The notes below the pieces were generated by a model. It was given only the letters and a program-made list of their open reading frames with translations. It had not been told where the DNA came from and ran no database searches. This document shows positions 13,498 through 26,004 of a stretch of 64,000 nucleotides of DNA, piece by piece (within the stretch, counting starts at the first letter, position 1; every line of letters starts with the position of its first letter). A program made the position numbers and the translations under genes. The stretch is from Brachionus manjavacas (lineage: Eukaryota > Rotifera > Eurotatoria > Ploima > Brachionidae). Location of the stretch: contig JAHQIY010000004.1 of assembly GCA_019054805.1 (NCBI GenBank), forward strand, positions 7,634,501-7,698,500. Reading direction: 5' to 3'.

Positions 13498-16400
13498 TTA
13501 AGCGTTGACTGGAGCATAAGGAGGTGGCGGTTCGGATATAGAAAACGGCTGGTAGATAATGTTTGTGTGTAATGGCGGCGGAGGAGTTGAGGGTGGTGTA
13601 GGCCGAGATTGTTGGGATAAATCTGACGGCATTTGAATCGGAACTTGTTGGTTTTCGCTTAAAGTATCGTGATTAGAACTTGCCGGAAGAGATCTTTCAA
13701 CATGCATTGATTCTTCCAAGGTGGTATATTCTTCGAGCAAACGCTCAATCTGTTCGTCTTCATCACTCGGATAGCGTCTGACCAATGTAAACGCTGTTGC
13801 CATTATTGACAAAGCGCTTGCCAAAACAACCAGGTAATAACTTACATCAAAAGACACATCTATTTTTTTGCCATTTTTTTCTCTTGTTTCGTTTTGTTGA
13901 TAGTAAATTCGTTCCGATATCCAGAAGCAAAATCCATTTATTGCCAGACAAAATATAACAGTTAATATATGGAATATAGCGTGACGTCTTAAAAGTTTAA
14001 CACCTGATTTCATAAAACCGAATGTATCAAGCATTAGACCGATACATGAAGAGAATATAGCCAGAAAAATAAATGCTATTACTGTCCGCATGATAATTAT
14101 TATTTCTCGGTTCGCACAACTCCGCAAAACTTGGTGAAAATTAATTTAAAATTGCGTTATTTTAATAAAATAAAATAATTAAACCATTCTTCTGTTAGAT
14201 CAGATAATTTTGGATTATAGCTTGATAAATGGATTTGATTTTTTTAAGATAAAAATTTTTGTCTTCAAGATTTATAAAAAAGAAATCTTTTCATTATTTT
14301 AAATTTTTTTCACGCTTTATATGCGAAGATTATCCAAAATTTAAAAAATTTTAAAAGTGTTTTCTTGTAAAAAATAGCTACTAGTTGGCAAAAAATGTTA
14401 CTAAATGGAAAAAAAATTTTTTGATGTTGTTTTTGAAATTTTAATAACTTAAAAAATAATTTTAATTTTATGTTTATAAAATTTAGTAAAATAAATTTTT
14501 ATTTTTCAGATCGCCTGAATAACCTTATTATTTTAAAAATTTGTTTGTTTTTTAAAATAGCCTCTTAATTTTACCTTGATTATCAATTAACCTAAAATTA
14601 ATTTGACGTTAGTTCAAAGATTTTTCTAGAATGTTTGAAAAAATACCAGAAACTGCTCTCAGAACAACTGCAAGCCAATTCAAAAAATCTAACTTCTTGG
14701 TCAGATCTATAATAAATTGGCCAAAATTAGAAAATGAATTAAAATGCACGTATAATATTTTTAAATAACAATAATATGCAATTTAAAAACTAAAATACTG
14801 AATTAGGAACAAAATTAAAACATTTTAGTTTTTTTTTGTAATTTATGTCAATTACATTTAAATTGATCACTATTTTAATTTATTAATACATAATTGATTG
14901 AAAAGAAACTCTTATACAATCAAAAAAACTTAAATTTTTTATTAATCAATTCTATGATGTTCAAAAACATAGCCACTTTGAAATTTATTTTATCTTTCTT
15001 GTTTTGTTTTTCAAATTAACACTTTTGATTTTACTTTAATATAAAACAATGTAGCCTTATCTCTAGTTCGATATAGTTAATCGAATAAATAAACAAATCT
15101 CTAAAATAACTCGTGAATTTAAAAAAAATGCCTGTAATAGAAGAAATTCCTAATAACATATCTCAAGATTAGGCCTTGGAAGCTAATACTAAAGGTAAAA
15201 CTAGAGGAAAAGGAAAAAGTTATCTTCCTTTCTGTAGTTTTCGCTCCTTGGAGGATGCTAAAAATAGAGAATTTGATTTTTTTGTCCTTAAAAAATATAT
15301 TTTGTTTTTATTTTTATTTTTTTGTTCTATTTAGATAATTAGTATTATATATTTCGAAAAAAAAGTAATGAATAAAAAATTTTGTTCCAAATTCAGTATT
15401 TTAGTTTTTTTTTGCATAAAATAAACCCAGGTAATAATTATATGCCATTAAAATGTATTTTAGCAAAAAAAAAGCTAATATTTCCAGTATCAAATAATTT
15501 GCGTGTCACATACTCTCGACGAACTTACCGATGAAAAATATTGTTGTTATGTAAAAAATGATTTATAATGGAAGAAACAAAGATGAAGCAATGATAAAAG
15601 CACGAGATGCAAATGCACCTCCTTTTTTTTACGTTTTTTATTAAAGTGAGTTGAGTTTTTCACTCTTTTTCTCACTAAGGAGTATTATTTTATATTTGAT
15701 TTTAAAAAGAATTTAAAAAATAAAAAATATAAACAAAAAAAATAGTATTTGTAAACAATTCAAATAAAAAAAATGATCTGGTACCAGAAGCGATTTTAAG
15801 GTGGATACATAATATTTTTATCTTTCGTACTCATCGAATAATAGTTTTAAGTTAGGATCATTTTTATCATGTTTTAAATGCACCTTTACTTAATGAATTC
15901 AAGTCAAAAATTGACAAAAAATGTTTATATTATAGCTTTTAAAATTAGTTTTTTGTTTTTTTCATTTATACATAATTATTCAATATTTTAAATAAAATTA
16001 GTTCAATTAAATCTTTGATTGAGTAGAATTGAAAAAAATATAACTAAGACTAAATTTTAAACCGATTTAGTAAACATGTTTTAATTAACTTCCTTACGAG
16101 ATAAAATTGGTAAATTAGAATGAAGCTTGTTTTATTAAAAAATTTAAATAAACCGGTAAAAATATGAGCTGAATATTTTCAAAAAATAAATTTTTTTTTT
16201 TTAAATTATTTATTATGTTTTAGCTCTAAAGTTTCTAAGGCCATTTGGAATTAAAAGCCAAGGGTTGCGAATTGGTTCCAACTGAAGGTCAAATTTTTTT
16301 TTTCAATATATTGATTGTAAAATTAAAATAGACTCGAGTGGTTAGACGAGCCTGATAACGAAGCAAAAATAAAGAAAAATAAAAAATAAACTTTTTTTAA

Positions 16401-18581
16401 CCACTTAAAAAATATAGTAAAAAATGCTAATGACAAATTATTGATTGTGTTTTACAGCTCATAGACAGTTACGTAAAAATAATAATTAAAAATATTAAAA
16501 CAAAGTAAATTCAAATTATGGATTTTCTAGATAAATTAATATGAAAAGCTGCAGAATTAAATTAAATTTTGTTATTAATATTTTGTTTTTCTAGTAAAAT
16601 TAAAAATCAATTGAATAAGGAAAGGCATTTTTCTTTTTTTGAGGAGGTAAATTTGATTATTTACTCATTCAATTAACTTTATTTGGTGCCAATCAAAAAA
16701 AATAATCTTTTAAAATTTATTTTCAATATTTAATGACCAAAATCAATTTAATTTAATTAATTTATGTATTTATAACCAAATTAATTTTAAAAAAGTAAAT
16801 TTTTAGAAGATTTAGACGTTACTTAAAATGAATAAGCTGATAAAATTTAGAGAGCGCCCCGATGAAAATTCCAAAATTTTTTATACTAATATTATTGTTT
16901 TTTTACTTATTTAAAATTAATGAATAAAAAAATATAAAAAATTAATTGAGTAACTAAATTTCATGCTTTTTGATTCTTTTCTAAGTTTAATAAAGTTTCA
17001 AATCGCTTTAATTCATTAATCTTTCAAGGAAATTCAAAAGAATATTTTTCAGATTAAAATAATTAAAATTCAATTGTAGCAAACTTTGTTTAATTATGTT
17101 AAAATTATAATAAAATTGTATAATACATAGATTTTTAGCCTACTTTAAAAAGTTCCTAAAAATTAATCTTTTTCACTTAATTTTTTTCTTAATCACATAG
17201 CCATTTTGTTTAAGTCTTAATTTAAATTCTAATTATCAAAACACAAGTAATTTTATTACAATGAAAGATTTTGAAGTTTATTTCAATCCGATAAAACTTT
17301 AACTTTTTTAAAGCAATTGGATAAATCGGTTCTGCAAAAATGTCAAATTTTGTCCCACCAAAAGCACTCATCTACAAAAAGCTGACATTTTGCATGGCAT
17401 TTACAAACTAAGGACACCCTTTGTATTAAAATGACTAAATAATTTATAAATTTTTTTGTAAATGTAAACAATGCTAAAATATCAAAAACACAAACAATAT
17501 TTATAGACAACGAAAAAGAGTGCAAAAAATTTGAAAAGTTAAATAATTGACTAAACTGAACAAACTAGATTGAACTGATTTTAGTTTTGAATGTTTGGTT
17601 TTAAAATTATCAAGACAAGTTTTAAAGGAGCCTGGTATATATCTTCATAGCTAAAATATTGCGACCCTTGAGTTTTACTAATTACTAAAAATGTCTCTCA
17701 AATTTAATTTGAAAAATAAAAATTATGATAGACTTAATTATTGTCTAGTGGAATTAAAAAATCAATTACGCAATAATTTTTTTTTAATTTTTTTATTTGA
17801 TTTTCAATTCTATATTGGACAGAAGAATGTGAATAAAAGGGAGGAAATAATTTAATTTAATTTTATTTTATTTACCTATGCCGTTCGGTAGGAAAAAATT
17901 GTAAATAATGATGTTATTTTTGGAAATTTTGCTTGTCTCGATATGGTACTCGAGACGACCGGGAGCAAAAAAATGCGCAACACCAATGTAATTAAGATTA
18001 CACCCGCCACCTTGAAGAAAAAACCACCTCGTGTCGACTAATGACACGGACATAATTGAGATAGCGAAAATAGCACAAATTGCGGATAGGAAATTTCGTT
18101 CGCGTTTTTTGTACATAGAAAAGTAATCATTTACATTCGTTTGAGTTGAATTTGTCAGCAAGGCTGTGGTATTGGTGGGCACTCGAGCGGAACTGGTTGA
18201 GAAAAAAAGCTGAGAGTTGGTTGAGCGCCGAGTGGAGTGTCTATCCGAAGGTCTTCCAAAGAAACGCATGCTGGCCAATGTTTGGTTGAGACGACCTGGA
18301 CGACTCGTCCGGTCCAGTTCATTGTCCCCTACGTTCATTTCAAGGTTTTGGACACTGTCGCTTGGCTCTCGTTGCTCAGTTATTGCATAATATAAATGGT
18401 TTGAATTTGCTGGTGACGAAGCCGAGTTAAGATCAGTCAGCTCGTTTTGAGACAATGTGTTTGAAGAGTTCTCTCTGCTTTCGGACAAGTTGAGCTGTTC
18501 TTGAGTGCTACTGCGCGAACCAAATGTTTGCTGTTTTATGTTGTTTACCAAACGAGCCACTCGGTTCAATATTGAACTCAT
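13498..18581 (-). CDS. TMEM127: transmembrane protein 127 homologue
   Basis: Multi-pass endosomal membrane protein; in vertebrates it restrains mTORC1 signalling and helps ubiquitin-dependent turnover of surface receptors. Two exons: 18581-17876 and 14129-13498, joined in phase across a 3.75 kb intron, giving 445 residues (human about 238). The extra length is a Ser/Asn-rich N-terminal tail of about 160 residues. Four hydrophobic segments follow. The core matches my memory of TMEM127: RRHAIFHILTV, FCFWISERI, VSYYLVV, SIMATAF and RRYPSDEDEQIERLLEE. The tail ends EPPPPYAPVNA, keeping a PPxY motif of the type that binds NEDD4-family ligases. The junction residues continue the family alignment, which supports the splice. 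The ATG at 18581 is the first in the open exon. The family call is confident; function is by homology. Confidence 0.88.
15128..15283 (+). pseudogene. broken transposon-like coding fragment in TMEM127 intron
   Basis: An ATG-initiated coding-like stretch begins MPVIEEIPNNISQD, meets a TAG, then continues open for over 30 codons with a Lys/Gly-rich part and YLPFCSFRSLEDAKN. Base composition is less AT-rich than the surrounding intron. It looks like the N-terminal piece of a dead transposase or similar protein; I cannot name the family. Confidence 0.3.
16663..16695 (-). repeat. 33-bp copy of the TMEM127 start-codon region inside its own intron
   Basis: This 33-base segment is identical to 18576-18608, which spans the TMEM127 initiator ATG and its immediate upstream sequence, in the same orientation. 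After the copied ATG the intronic frame ends within three codons (ATG AGT AAA TAA), so it is not an alternative start. It appears to be a short duplication. Confidence 0.75.
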
Positions 18582-21209
18582 TCAATTAACTTTATTTGGT
18601 GCCAATCAGAAAAAATAAATTTTCAAAATTTTCATTATTTTCCAATCTTCCTTCTAAACAAAAAGCAGACTGATATATGAAATTGCATAATTAGAGATAA
18701 ATTATGAGCTATGGGGGCTTAGGAACGGGCCAACCAGCTAAACAAAAGCCAACTATTACTAGTGAATCTTGTTTAGCTGGTAATTATTTTTTTCAAGAGC
18801 GAAATCTTATTTTCGACTCGAGAAAATATTCACCCAAAACATAAAAAATTATAATTTTTCCAACAAAAAAATAAAAAAATAATATAGATTGCAAATGAGA
18901 AAGAAAAAAATGCAAATTTGAAAATCTAGTTTTTGTTCTTTTTCGTTTTTGCTAATGCAAAATAGTCATTAAAAATTTCCTTAGTAATTTCTATGGATAT
19001 AAATTAGCATAATTGTTTCAAGACTCTTTTGGTACTTTTGATCACTGCTGCCTACCTGCGTCGAAATAAAACTAAAATTATAAACAATACAATGTTTTAA
19101 ATTAAAAGCAAAAAATCAATTTAAATTGGAAATAATTTTACAATTTATACTCTTTTTTTTGGTTATTGTGATAAGAATTTATAGATTCCTTTATAGAAGC
19201 AGATTAAATTCATTTGTTATGCTTATATGACGTGTTTATCTGTAAAAGAAAAAGTCGTAAATTAACATCGACAACGATGCCTCATTTTCTGATAATTTTG
19301 TTTTAAATTTTTTTTGTAATAAACTTAGGATTGATTAGATAGAGAAGGTATTCGTCTAATTAAAACTTTTATTTATAATCAGTAAAGGGTTTTAGAACAA
19401 AGTCTCTAACATGGCTATAGCTTTTCTATTTTTTTTCATTGAATTTTTAAAACTGCAAAATATCCCATTGAAATATGAAAATAACACAAATAAACTTTAA
19501 AAAAATAATATTTTGATTTAAATTTAGTGCTCGGAGCAGTCTATCCGACTGAAATTTAATGGCATTTTATTTTTTTTGATCCCGACTCAAAAATTATAGT
19601 ATCCTACTATAATTACGGGAATACCCGCGTAGGGTATTATATTTAATTATTTTGTCAAAGCTATTAATATTTATTAATCATTAAATGAAGCCTTTTTAGT
19701 TTCATTTCGTCAAAGGCTTCTTCTTCCATAATTCCCTGAATTGCATGGTCTGACGACTATTTAACTTTAAACGCTTATGTATTAAAAAATGGTAAGAGAT
19801 TTTATGGTATTTTTGGGAGCTTTTGAAATAAATTTGGTTGCTAGTATTTAGAATTTCAAAAAAAATTTGATATTCTTAATTATAGTAAAAAAATTAGAAA
19901 AGCCAAAATCCAACAATAAAAAAGGTCTTTTAATGAAATTTAAAAAAAAAAGATTAAATTGCTAGTTGTCAAGTTGATTGTCCGCTTTTTATTTACACTT
20001 TTTACTTACGTAATAGTTATTAAGTGATAAAAAGGTTTAAGTAAAAGAGCAAAGTATAGACATAACCCTAGTTTAAAAAAAACATTGTTAAAAGGTTATA
20101 GTTCTTTGATAATTAAATGGAGAAAATAATATTTTTAGAAATTTTAAGGTTTAGAAATAGCTAATTAAAATTCAGTATTCTTCGCCTAATTTAAGAGATA
20201 AAAAATTTTAGTTTTTTATTTTTTAATTTTTTTAAAACAAAAAACAATAATAGCAATAAAATTTTGGAACAAGATTATAAGTTTTATCTTAGATGAACTA
20301 TTCATTTATGAAATATTTCCATAAGTATTTTAGGCAACAAATGTATAATTTAAAGGCAATAATAGGGACTATTTTTTAGAAATAGAAAAAAGAGTTTTGA
20401 ACTAAAATTGAAATAACCCATAGTCAAATTAAAATATAAAAAAGTGCTAATTGATATTTTCTAAATTTACATAGCATAGTAAAAAATCTAAATCTACTAT
20501 TTGGTAATAAAATTTAAATAATAAAGAACTGTCGAGAAGACAGAGGAAAATTAGTGAAATTGAATAGAACAAAAAGTTCAAATAAAAAATTATGAAATTT
20601 TCAGGTAACGAATGTGACAAAAAAAATTTTGCTTTTAAATATATAATTTTCTAATGAAGAAATTTTTTCTTGATTTTGACCCTAAAATGTTTTTAGCTAA
20701 GCATTCAAAATTTCTAAATAAAAAGCCTAGTGAAAAATATTTTAATGATAGCTAATTTTCTAGAAACTTGATAACTTTTGGATAAGGTAAATTACAAAAA
20801 CAATATTTCAAATTTTTGCCTTTTTCATTTTGAAGCAAATGATAAGTTACAGACTAATTAATTGAAAATTAAATCTTTTTAGTTGGTAATATTTAAGAAA
20901 ATTAATTAAAGCAAAACGTCAATATTTATCTCAAGGGTCTCTATTTTATTTTATAGCTCAAAGATTTATAAACGCTGTTCTATCGATCTTAAGTTAAAAA
21001 ATTTGATTTGTCTCGGCACTCAATGATTTTTTTAAGCGATTTGACAAACCATGTCACCAATTTTAGAATTAATTTTAGGATTGAAAATTTTTAAGTCTGA
21101 AAAATCAGAAAACAGATCATGTAAAATTTTATTGGATTTATGGCATTTTTGTAATATCAATTAAGTGTCATGATCATTTGCTTGAAATGACTTAAAAATG
21201 GAAATAAAG
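18582..21209. other. AT-rich intergenic DNA with small hairpins
   Basis: No gene was recognised between the divergent TMEM127 and CENP-A-like genes. Three perfect stem-loops stand out: 12-bp arms (CCAGCTAAACAA) at 18734-18745 and 18769-18780; 9-bp arms (ATTATAGTA) at 19593-19613; and 7-bp arms (AATACCC) at 19620-19638 directly beside it. They may be ends of decayed elements. Confidence 0.45.
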
Positions 21210-22357
21210 AAATTTAATTTAATATTTCAAAATATGTAAAAAAGAGTAGATTATCGTTGATGAATGACACTGGAAAAACATTTGTTCAAATTTGACATTA
21301 AGAAATCATAAAAAAACAAAATCTGAAAATTACAGACAAATTTCAAAAAAGTATTAGTAATAAATACAGTTAAGAAAATAATTCCAGTAGGTGTAAACAA
21401 TATTTATTCGAAATAAATTTAGAAATAAAAGAAAAATTAGCAAAAATTTATGAACATTGATAACATAATAAAAATTGGAAATTTAAAATGAAAATAAACA
21501 ATTTTATTATGTCTATAATAATATATAGCAAAACAAAATCTCAGATAATTATTAAGGGTTTATTATTTAGACTGATTTAAAATAATAATTGTAACCTCTC
21601 CAATAAACATCAGCCTTAATTTAAAGGTCATAATTGTTGCTTGATGTTTAAATAAAATTTAATAAGAAAGATTACGAAATACTAAATAATATTATGCTAA
21701 GTTATTTCATTACAAATGTATAAATTAGATAATTAGGTAAAATGAATAATCAAAATTATAATTGAATGTTAATTGAACCAAAAAAAAATAAGGAAAAATA
21801 AATTTTTAGTTTTAATTATTTTTTTGCTTGCATTGAAATATTCTAAAATGAAAATTAATCAACAAAAAAGCAAAAGAAAATTAAAAAAAAAACAAGAAAA
21901 ATTTAATCAATTTGATGGAAAAGTTTTTAATTAATCATTTAACTTGTCAAAAATAAAAAAATGAACTTTTTAAAATATTTTAATATATTCACCCGCAAAA
22001 ATTAGAAGCGTGTCATTTTTAAAATACTCAATGTACACGCAAACATAAAAATCTATTAAAAAAATCTTCTATTTCCCATTGCTTTTGAGAACATATTTTG
22101 AAATTTTTTTTTATATCATAAAAAAAAACTGAAATTTTTGTTGATTCCTTTGAATATTTTGATTAATTTTAAAACTTGAGAAAAATTATTTTCTAAAGCA
22201 AAGACAAAATTTGTGTCTCCAAGAATTTGCGCCAAATTTTTTTTTTGAAATCCAAATAACTAGCATAATTTGACTAAAAGAAAAAGACAAATTATTTTAT
22301 TCGAGTTGCTCTTCGATTAAGTCTTTCATTTAGACAGATACAGTTGCACACATAACA

Positions 22358-22906
22358 ATGGTCAAACGAAAATCTTTGCCAAAGCCTGCTGATCGGGCAG
22401 GATATGCCGCTCAAACAGCACCTCGAATTTCTGACAGTACGTCCGATTCAACCTCATCTCCTAGCAATGAATTAATGTCCACACGCACTTCTCCTCGAAA
22501 ATCACTAACTACGTCAAAACTAAGCAAGGCAAATACAACAAAAACAAGGGGCAAAAAATTGGCACCTGTTTTCAAACAAATAAGAGATTTACAGAAAACT
22601 ACAAATCTCTTGATTCCAAGAGCTCCCTTTCTCCGTTTAGTAAGTTGAGTTTTAGACTTTTTTCATGGTTGATTAAATGATTTGTTTGTACAGCTACGCG
22701 AACTACTCCAACAAAGATCAACTGGAATTAGAATTACCGAAATGGCTGTGGAAGCGCTGAGAGAAGCAAGCGAAAATGTTCTGGTCAGTGTTTTCGAAGA
22801 TTCATACCTCCTCGCATTGCATGCTAAAAGAGTCACTCTAATGCCGCGTGACATTTCACTTCTTCTCAGAATTCGCAACGACTTTAATCTTCTAAGTTCA
22901 ACTTGA
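22358..22906 (+). CDS. CENPA: CENP-A-like centromeric histone H3 variant (intact copy)
   Basis: Replaces H3 in centromeric nucleosomes and is the base on which kinetochores assemble. Two exons: 22358-22639 and 22694-22906, with a 54-bp GT/AG intron, giving 164 residues. The C-terminal histone fold is clear: QIRDLQKTTNLLIPRAPF (alpha-N region), then RELLQQ, MAVEALREASENVLV, FEDSYLLALHAKRVTLMPRDI and a final RIRND. The roughly 75-residue tail is Ser/Thr/Lys-rich and lacks the canonical H3 start (ARTKQ) and its modified lysine sites, so this is a variant, not replicative H3. I saw no extra residue in loop 1, which some CENP-A proteins have. An alternative is another divergent H3 variant, but tail divergence with fold retention favours CENP-A. 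The intron splits the fold early. Confidence 0.82.
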
Positions 22907-22954
22907 ATTTATATTTGATCCTTTCTCTCAAAAAAAATATGTATGTAAAAAACC

Positions 22955-22981
22955 TTGTTTAGTTTTGAATAAACTAAACAA
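22955..22981 (+). terminator. 3' hairpin presenting an AATAAA signal after the CENP-A-like gene
   Basis: Forty-nine bases after the stop codon, an 11-bp perfect inverted repeat (TTGTTTAGTTT) encloses a 5-base loop. The AATAAA polyadenylation hexamer (22968-22973) lies across loop and stem. It is not the short GC-containing stem of replication-dependent histone mRNAs. The mirror copy is kept in the right arm near 32781-32807. A functional role is inferred. Confidence 0.4.
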
Positions 22982-23529
22982 TTTTTATCTCATTCGACTC
23001 TACTATGTAAGTACTGTTATTTTTAGGAATTTCTTTTTTATGTGAATAAAATTCAGTAGAAGGCATAAGATTTTTGCACTTGAATAAATTTAAATAAATT
23101 TCGCTTCAAAAAATGTTATTTTCTTTTTTTAATTTTTGGTTTATGTTTGAATAAAGTGTCGAATTTTAATGGTCTTGAATTGTAATAAAAAAAAAATTTG
23201 TTAAGAACCTATAATTCAACATTTAAATAAAATGTTTTTTTCCCAAATATATCATATATTTTGATTGATTTTTTTCAGCTATTCAGCTCTTTTGGATATT
23301 TTTTAATTGCTCTAGTTTTAAAAATACTAGTTTATGTCCTTAATTTTTTATATTTTTTTCAAATAAAAATTTTGGGATTATTTTGATTTTTAGAGTTTAT
23401 TTTTGTCACATTTTGAGAAATGATTCCATTTAATTAAAAAATTTAATTAATTTATTTTTCTAATTTTTTATTAGCTAAAATTTAAAATTCAAAATTAAAT
23501 CCAACCCCACGTCATATGTATATGTTTCA

Positions 23530-24376
23530 TTATAGATTCTAATCTTGACCTTAATACACAGGCAGTTATAAATTTTAAAAAAGTTCAGAGCAGCTTTTTT
23601 GGAATTTCATATCTTCTGCCTAAAAATAGTCCTACCTCTTCACCTAAATTCAAATCATTTATATACAAAACATTTTGCTTATCTAAATTCACATATGGTC
23701 TTGAGGCTCTTACTCTTAATTCGACCACAAAGGATTCAATTACAAAACAACTTAATTAGACAAATGTTTGGTTTAAAAGCCTACTGTCACATGTCACGAG
23801 TCTTAAAAGTACTAAAATTATTCAACTTTGATGAACTTTATCTATTTTCAAAACTAACTTTTATTGATACAATTAAATATAATTATCTATCATCACAATT
23901 TTTAAAATATATGCTAAGTGACCCCCCTCTAATAAATCTTTTTCCTCCGACTTAGTACTTATTTCCAAGTACTTTAAAATTGAAACCTCAAAAATTTCAG
24001 TAAATATAAACCAACTTAAAGAAAATCTTAAGTTTAATCTGATTTCTAATGATGGTATATCTGATTCAATTTGGTTATGTCCTTGCAATTTAAAATTAAA
24101 ACATTACAAAACTCTCCTAAATGAGCTAATTCAAAATAAAAGAAATTCATGAATCTTGGTCCAAATTATCTTGCTTTCTAACTTTCATGCCTTTTTCTAT
24201 TTTCGAACTAATGTTCCTTTTTTTTTTGTAATTTTATTTTTAGGTAATAATTTTTCATTTTTTTAAAAAAACACAAAAACACAACTAAAAAAAAAAAAAA
24301 AAAAAAATTATTTATCTTTATTTTCTTTTACTTCTCCTTAAAGGAGGTTAATTCAATTCAATAAATAAATAAATAT
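23530..24376 (+). mobile_element. non-LTR retrotransposon (LINE) 3' fragment
   Basis: Frameshifted remains of a reverse transcriptase C-terminal region read plus. One frame gives FGISYLLP, FTYGLEALTLN; another gives QLQNNLIRQMFGLKAYCHMS and ELYLFSKLTFIDTIKYN; a third gives a closing HYKTLLNELIQNKRNS. A 3' UTR follows with a long A run and the block CTTCTCCTTAAAGGAGG, ending in an AATA-repeat tail (24359-24376). A related, more decayed 3' end lies at 41450-42012. Dead copy. Confidence 0.7.
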
Positions 24377-24867
24377 ATGTTGATGATACATTTTCTTGAT
24401 TTATCATAATCTTTTCCGAAATTTGATACAACCTTGGTAATGATGCTGTGTTGAAATTATCAAAAAGTAATAATATTACTAGACTACAAAATAGATGCTT
24501 AAATACAGTAATCAATTAAATAGATGATAATAAACAAAGAAATGGATCTTTTTATTTGAAAATATTTAATTGAAAAAATAGAAAATTAATTAAATTTAAA
24601 AACATTATTTGTCTTTTGCAAACTAATTTATGATGCTTTTTTTTATAAATGTCGGATTGAAACTAGACAAATAATTCATATTATTAATTGATATTTTTCG
24701 CTTGGAATACAGTATGCAAATCTGACATAATCTTGACCAAGTTCTCTTCTACTAATTTTAATGCTAACCTCTCGCTTTCATTTTGGTGGAAATTTTCGAG
24801 TCCGTAGTATATGAATGGTCTAATGAATGGATTCTTAAGTTAGCCCTTCATAGTTGGATGGATCTCA

Positions 24868-25653
24868 TTGGAAATAATTGAATTGAATTGTCTTCACGCA
24901 ACGCTTTCATGGTGCTACGAACTGCGCTCTCAGCCTCTCGCTCACACTGACTCGGTTCCTCGCCAAATTCTCTCTCGAGGTTACTACGAGCTTTTCAGCG
25001 AACGTATCCAAGACATTGCTAAGCTCTTGGAGAATGATGTCAACACTGCATACAACCAACTAGTCAAGTGTTACTGCGAAGCCTCTTCTATCCCAACACA
25101 ATTTCACCATGCCCGTTTGCGTCATAGTCCTAAGTGGTTCAATGCCAACATCAAGAAACTAACCAAGAGCAAATTTAAGCTTCATTGCAAAATACGTTCG
25201 GCCCCCCACATCCTAGAGCTCAGAGCTTCATATGCCTTGGCGTGCAAACGAGTCAAGTCCGCGGTCATACATTCAATTTGTAAGTTCGAAGCTTCGATTG
25301 TCCGGGTCTGTAAGGGTCAACCCAAACTGCTTTTTAATTATATCAACAGTCGGAAGCAATGCAAGGAAACCATAAAAGGCTTGGTGGATAGAGAAGGTGT
25401 CTTCCATACAGACGGTGGTACGATAGCTCACCTCCTTAACGTCCAGTTCGGAAGCGTCTTCATTCCATCTTCAACCCATGATCCGACTGTAGTTTCCAAG
25501 TATTCGTCGCAACGCGAGATCAATGTTAACATATTTTCGCCAGAAAGTAACCGCAAATATATTGAGCGCCTCAACCCCAGGAAATCGCCAGGAATGGACC
25601 ACATACATCCCTTCGTCGTTAAGAGCTGTGCCGTTGCTTTTTCTGAGGCTTAG
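24868..25653 (+). mobile_element. LINE ORF2 fragment between endonuclease and reverse transcriptase
   Basis: A 261-codon open segment with higher GC than its surroundings. It has the look of the LINE ORF2 linker and RT entry: SPKWFNANIK, KSKFKLHCKIRSA, QPKLLFNYINSRK, GGTIAHLLNVQFGSVF, then YIERLNPRKSPGMDHIHP, the motif just before RT block 1. Neither a full endonuclease nor an RT palm follows in frame, so it is truncated at both ends. The same 261-residue translation occurs at 30107-30892 in the opposite arm. Confidence 0.8.
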
Positions 25654-25734
25654 AGCAGCATAGGTTCGTACTGAGAAAATCCGTTGTTACTAATCTTTTA
25701 GTGACTGTCATAACACAAGGTATAATACTCACAG

Positions 25735-25851
25735 AAGAAATACAGTTTAATTCAAGGTCAAATAAGAGTTAAGATTCCAGATAGAAAAAGCTGGAGTATA
25801 TGTAAAGTACAATTGATGGATAATTTTACATTTAAATTGAAAGCGCAATAA
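25735..25851 (+). other. coding-like terminal-exon candidate in the duplicated arm
   Basis: After an acceptor-like ACTCACAG, 38 codons are open before TAA: begins KKYSLIQGQIRVKIPDRKSW and ends FKLKAQ. The amino-acid mix looks coding but no upstream exon or family was found. It also lies in the right arm. It may be a captured gene fragment or LINE tail. Confidence 0.2.
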
Positions 25852-26004
25852 AAGAATAATTTTAAAAAATTTGAAAATTTTATAAACAAATCTTGATGTT
25901 CAAGATTTTTGACTAGACCGGAAGGCGTCGTATCTGTTCTTGAAATACATCTCTAATTTTTGCTATCTCAAAATCGAAATTTTGCTGCTCGCTATTAATC
26001 AATT

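Noticed and set aside
22663..22878. 71-codon minus-strand ORF (mirror 32884-33099)
   Set aside because: Antisense shadow of the CENP-A-like second exon.
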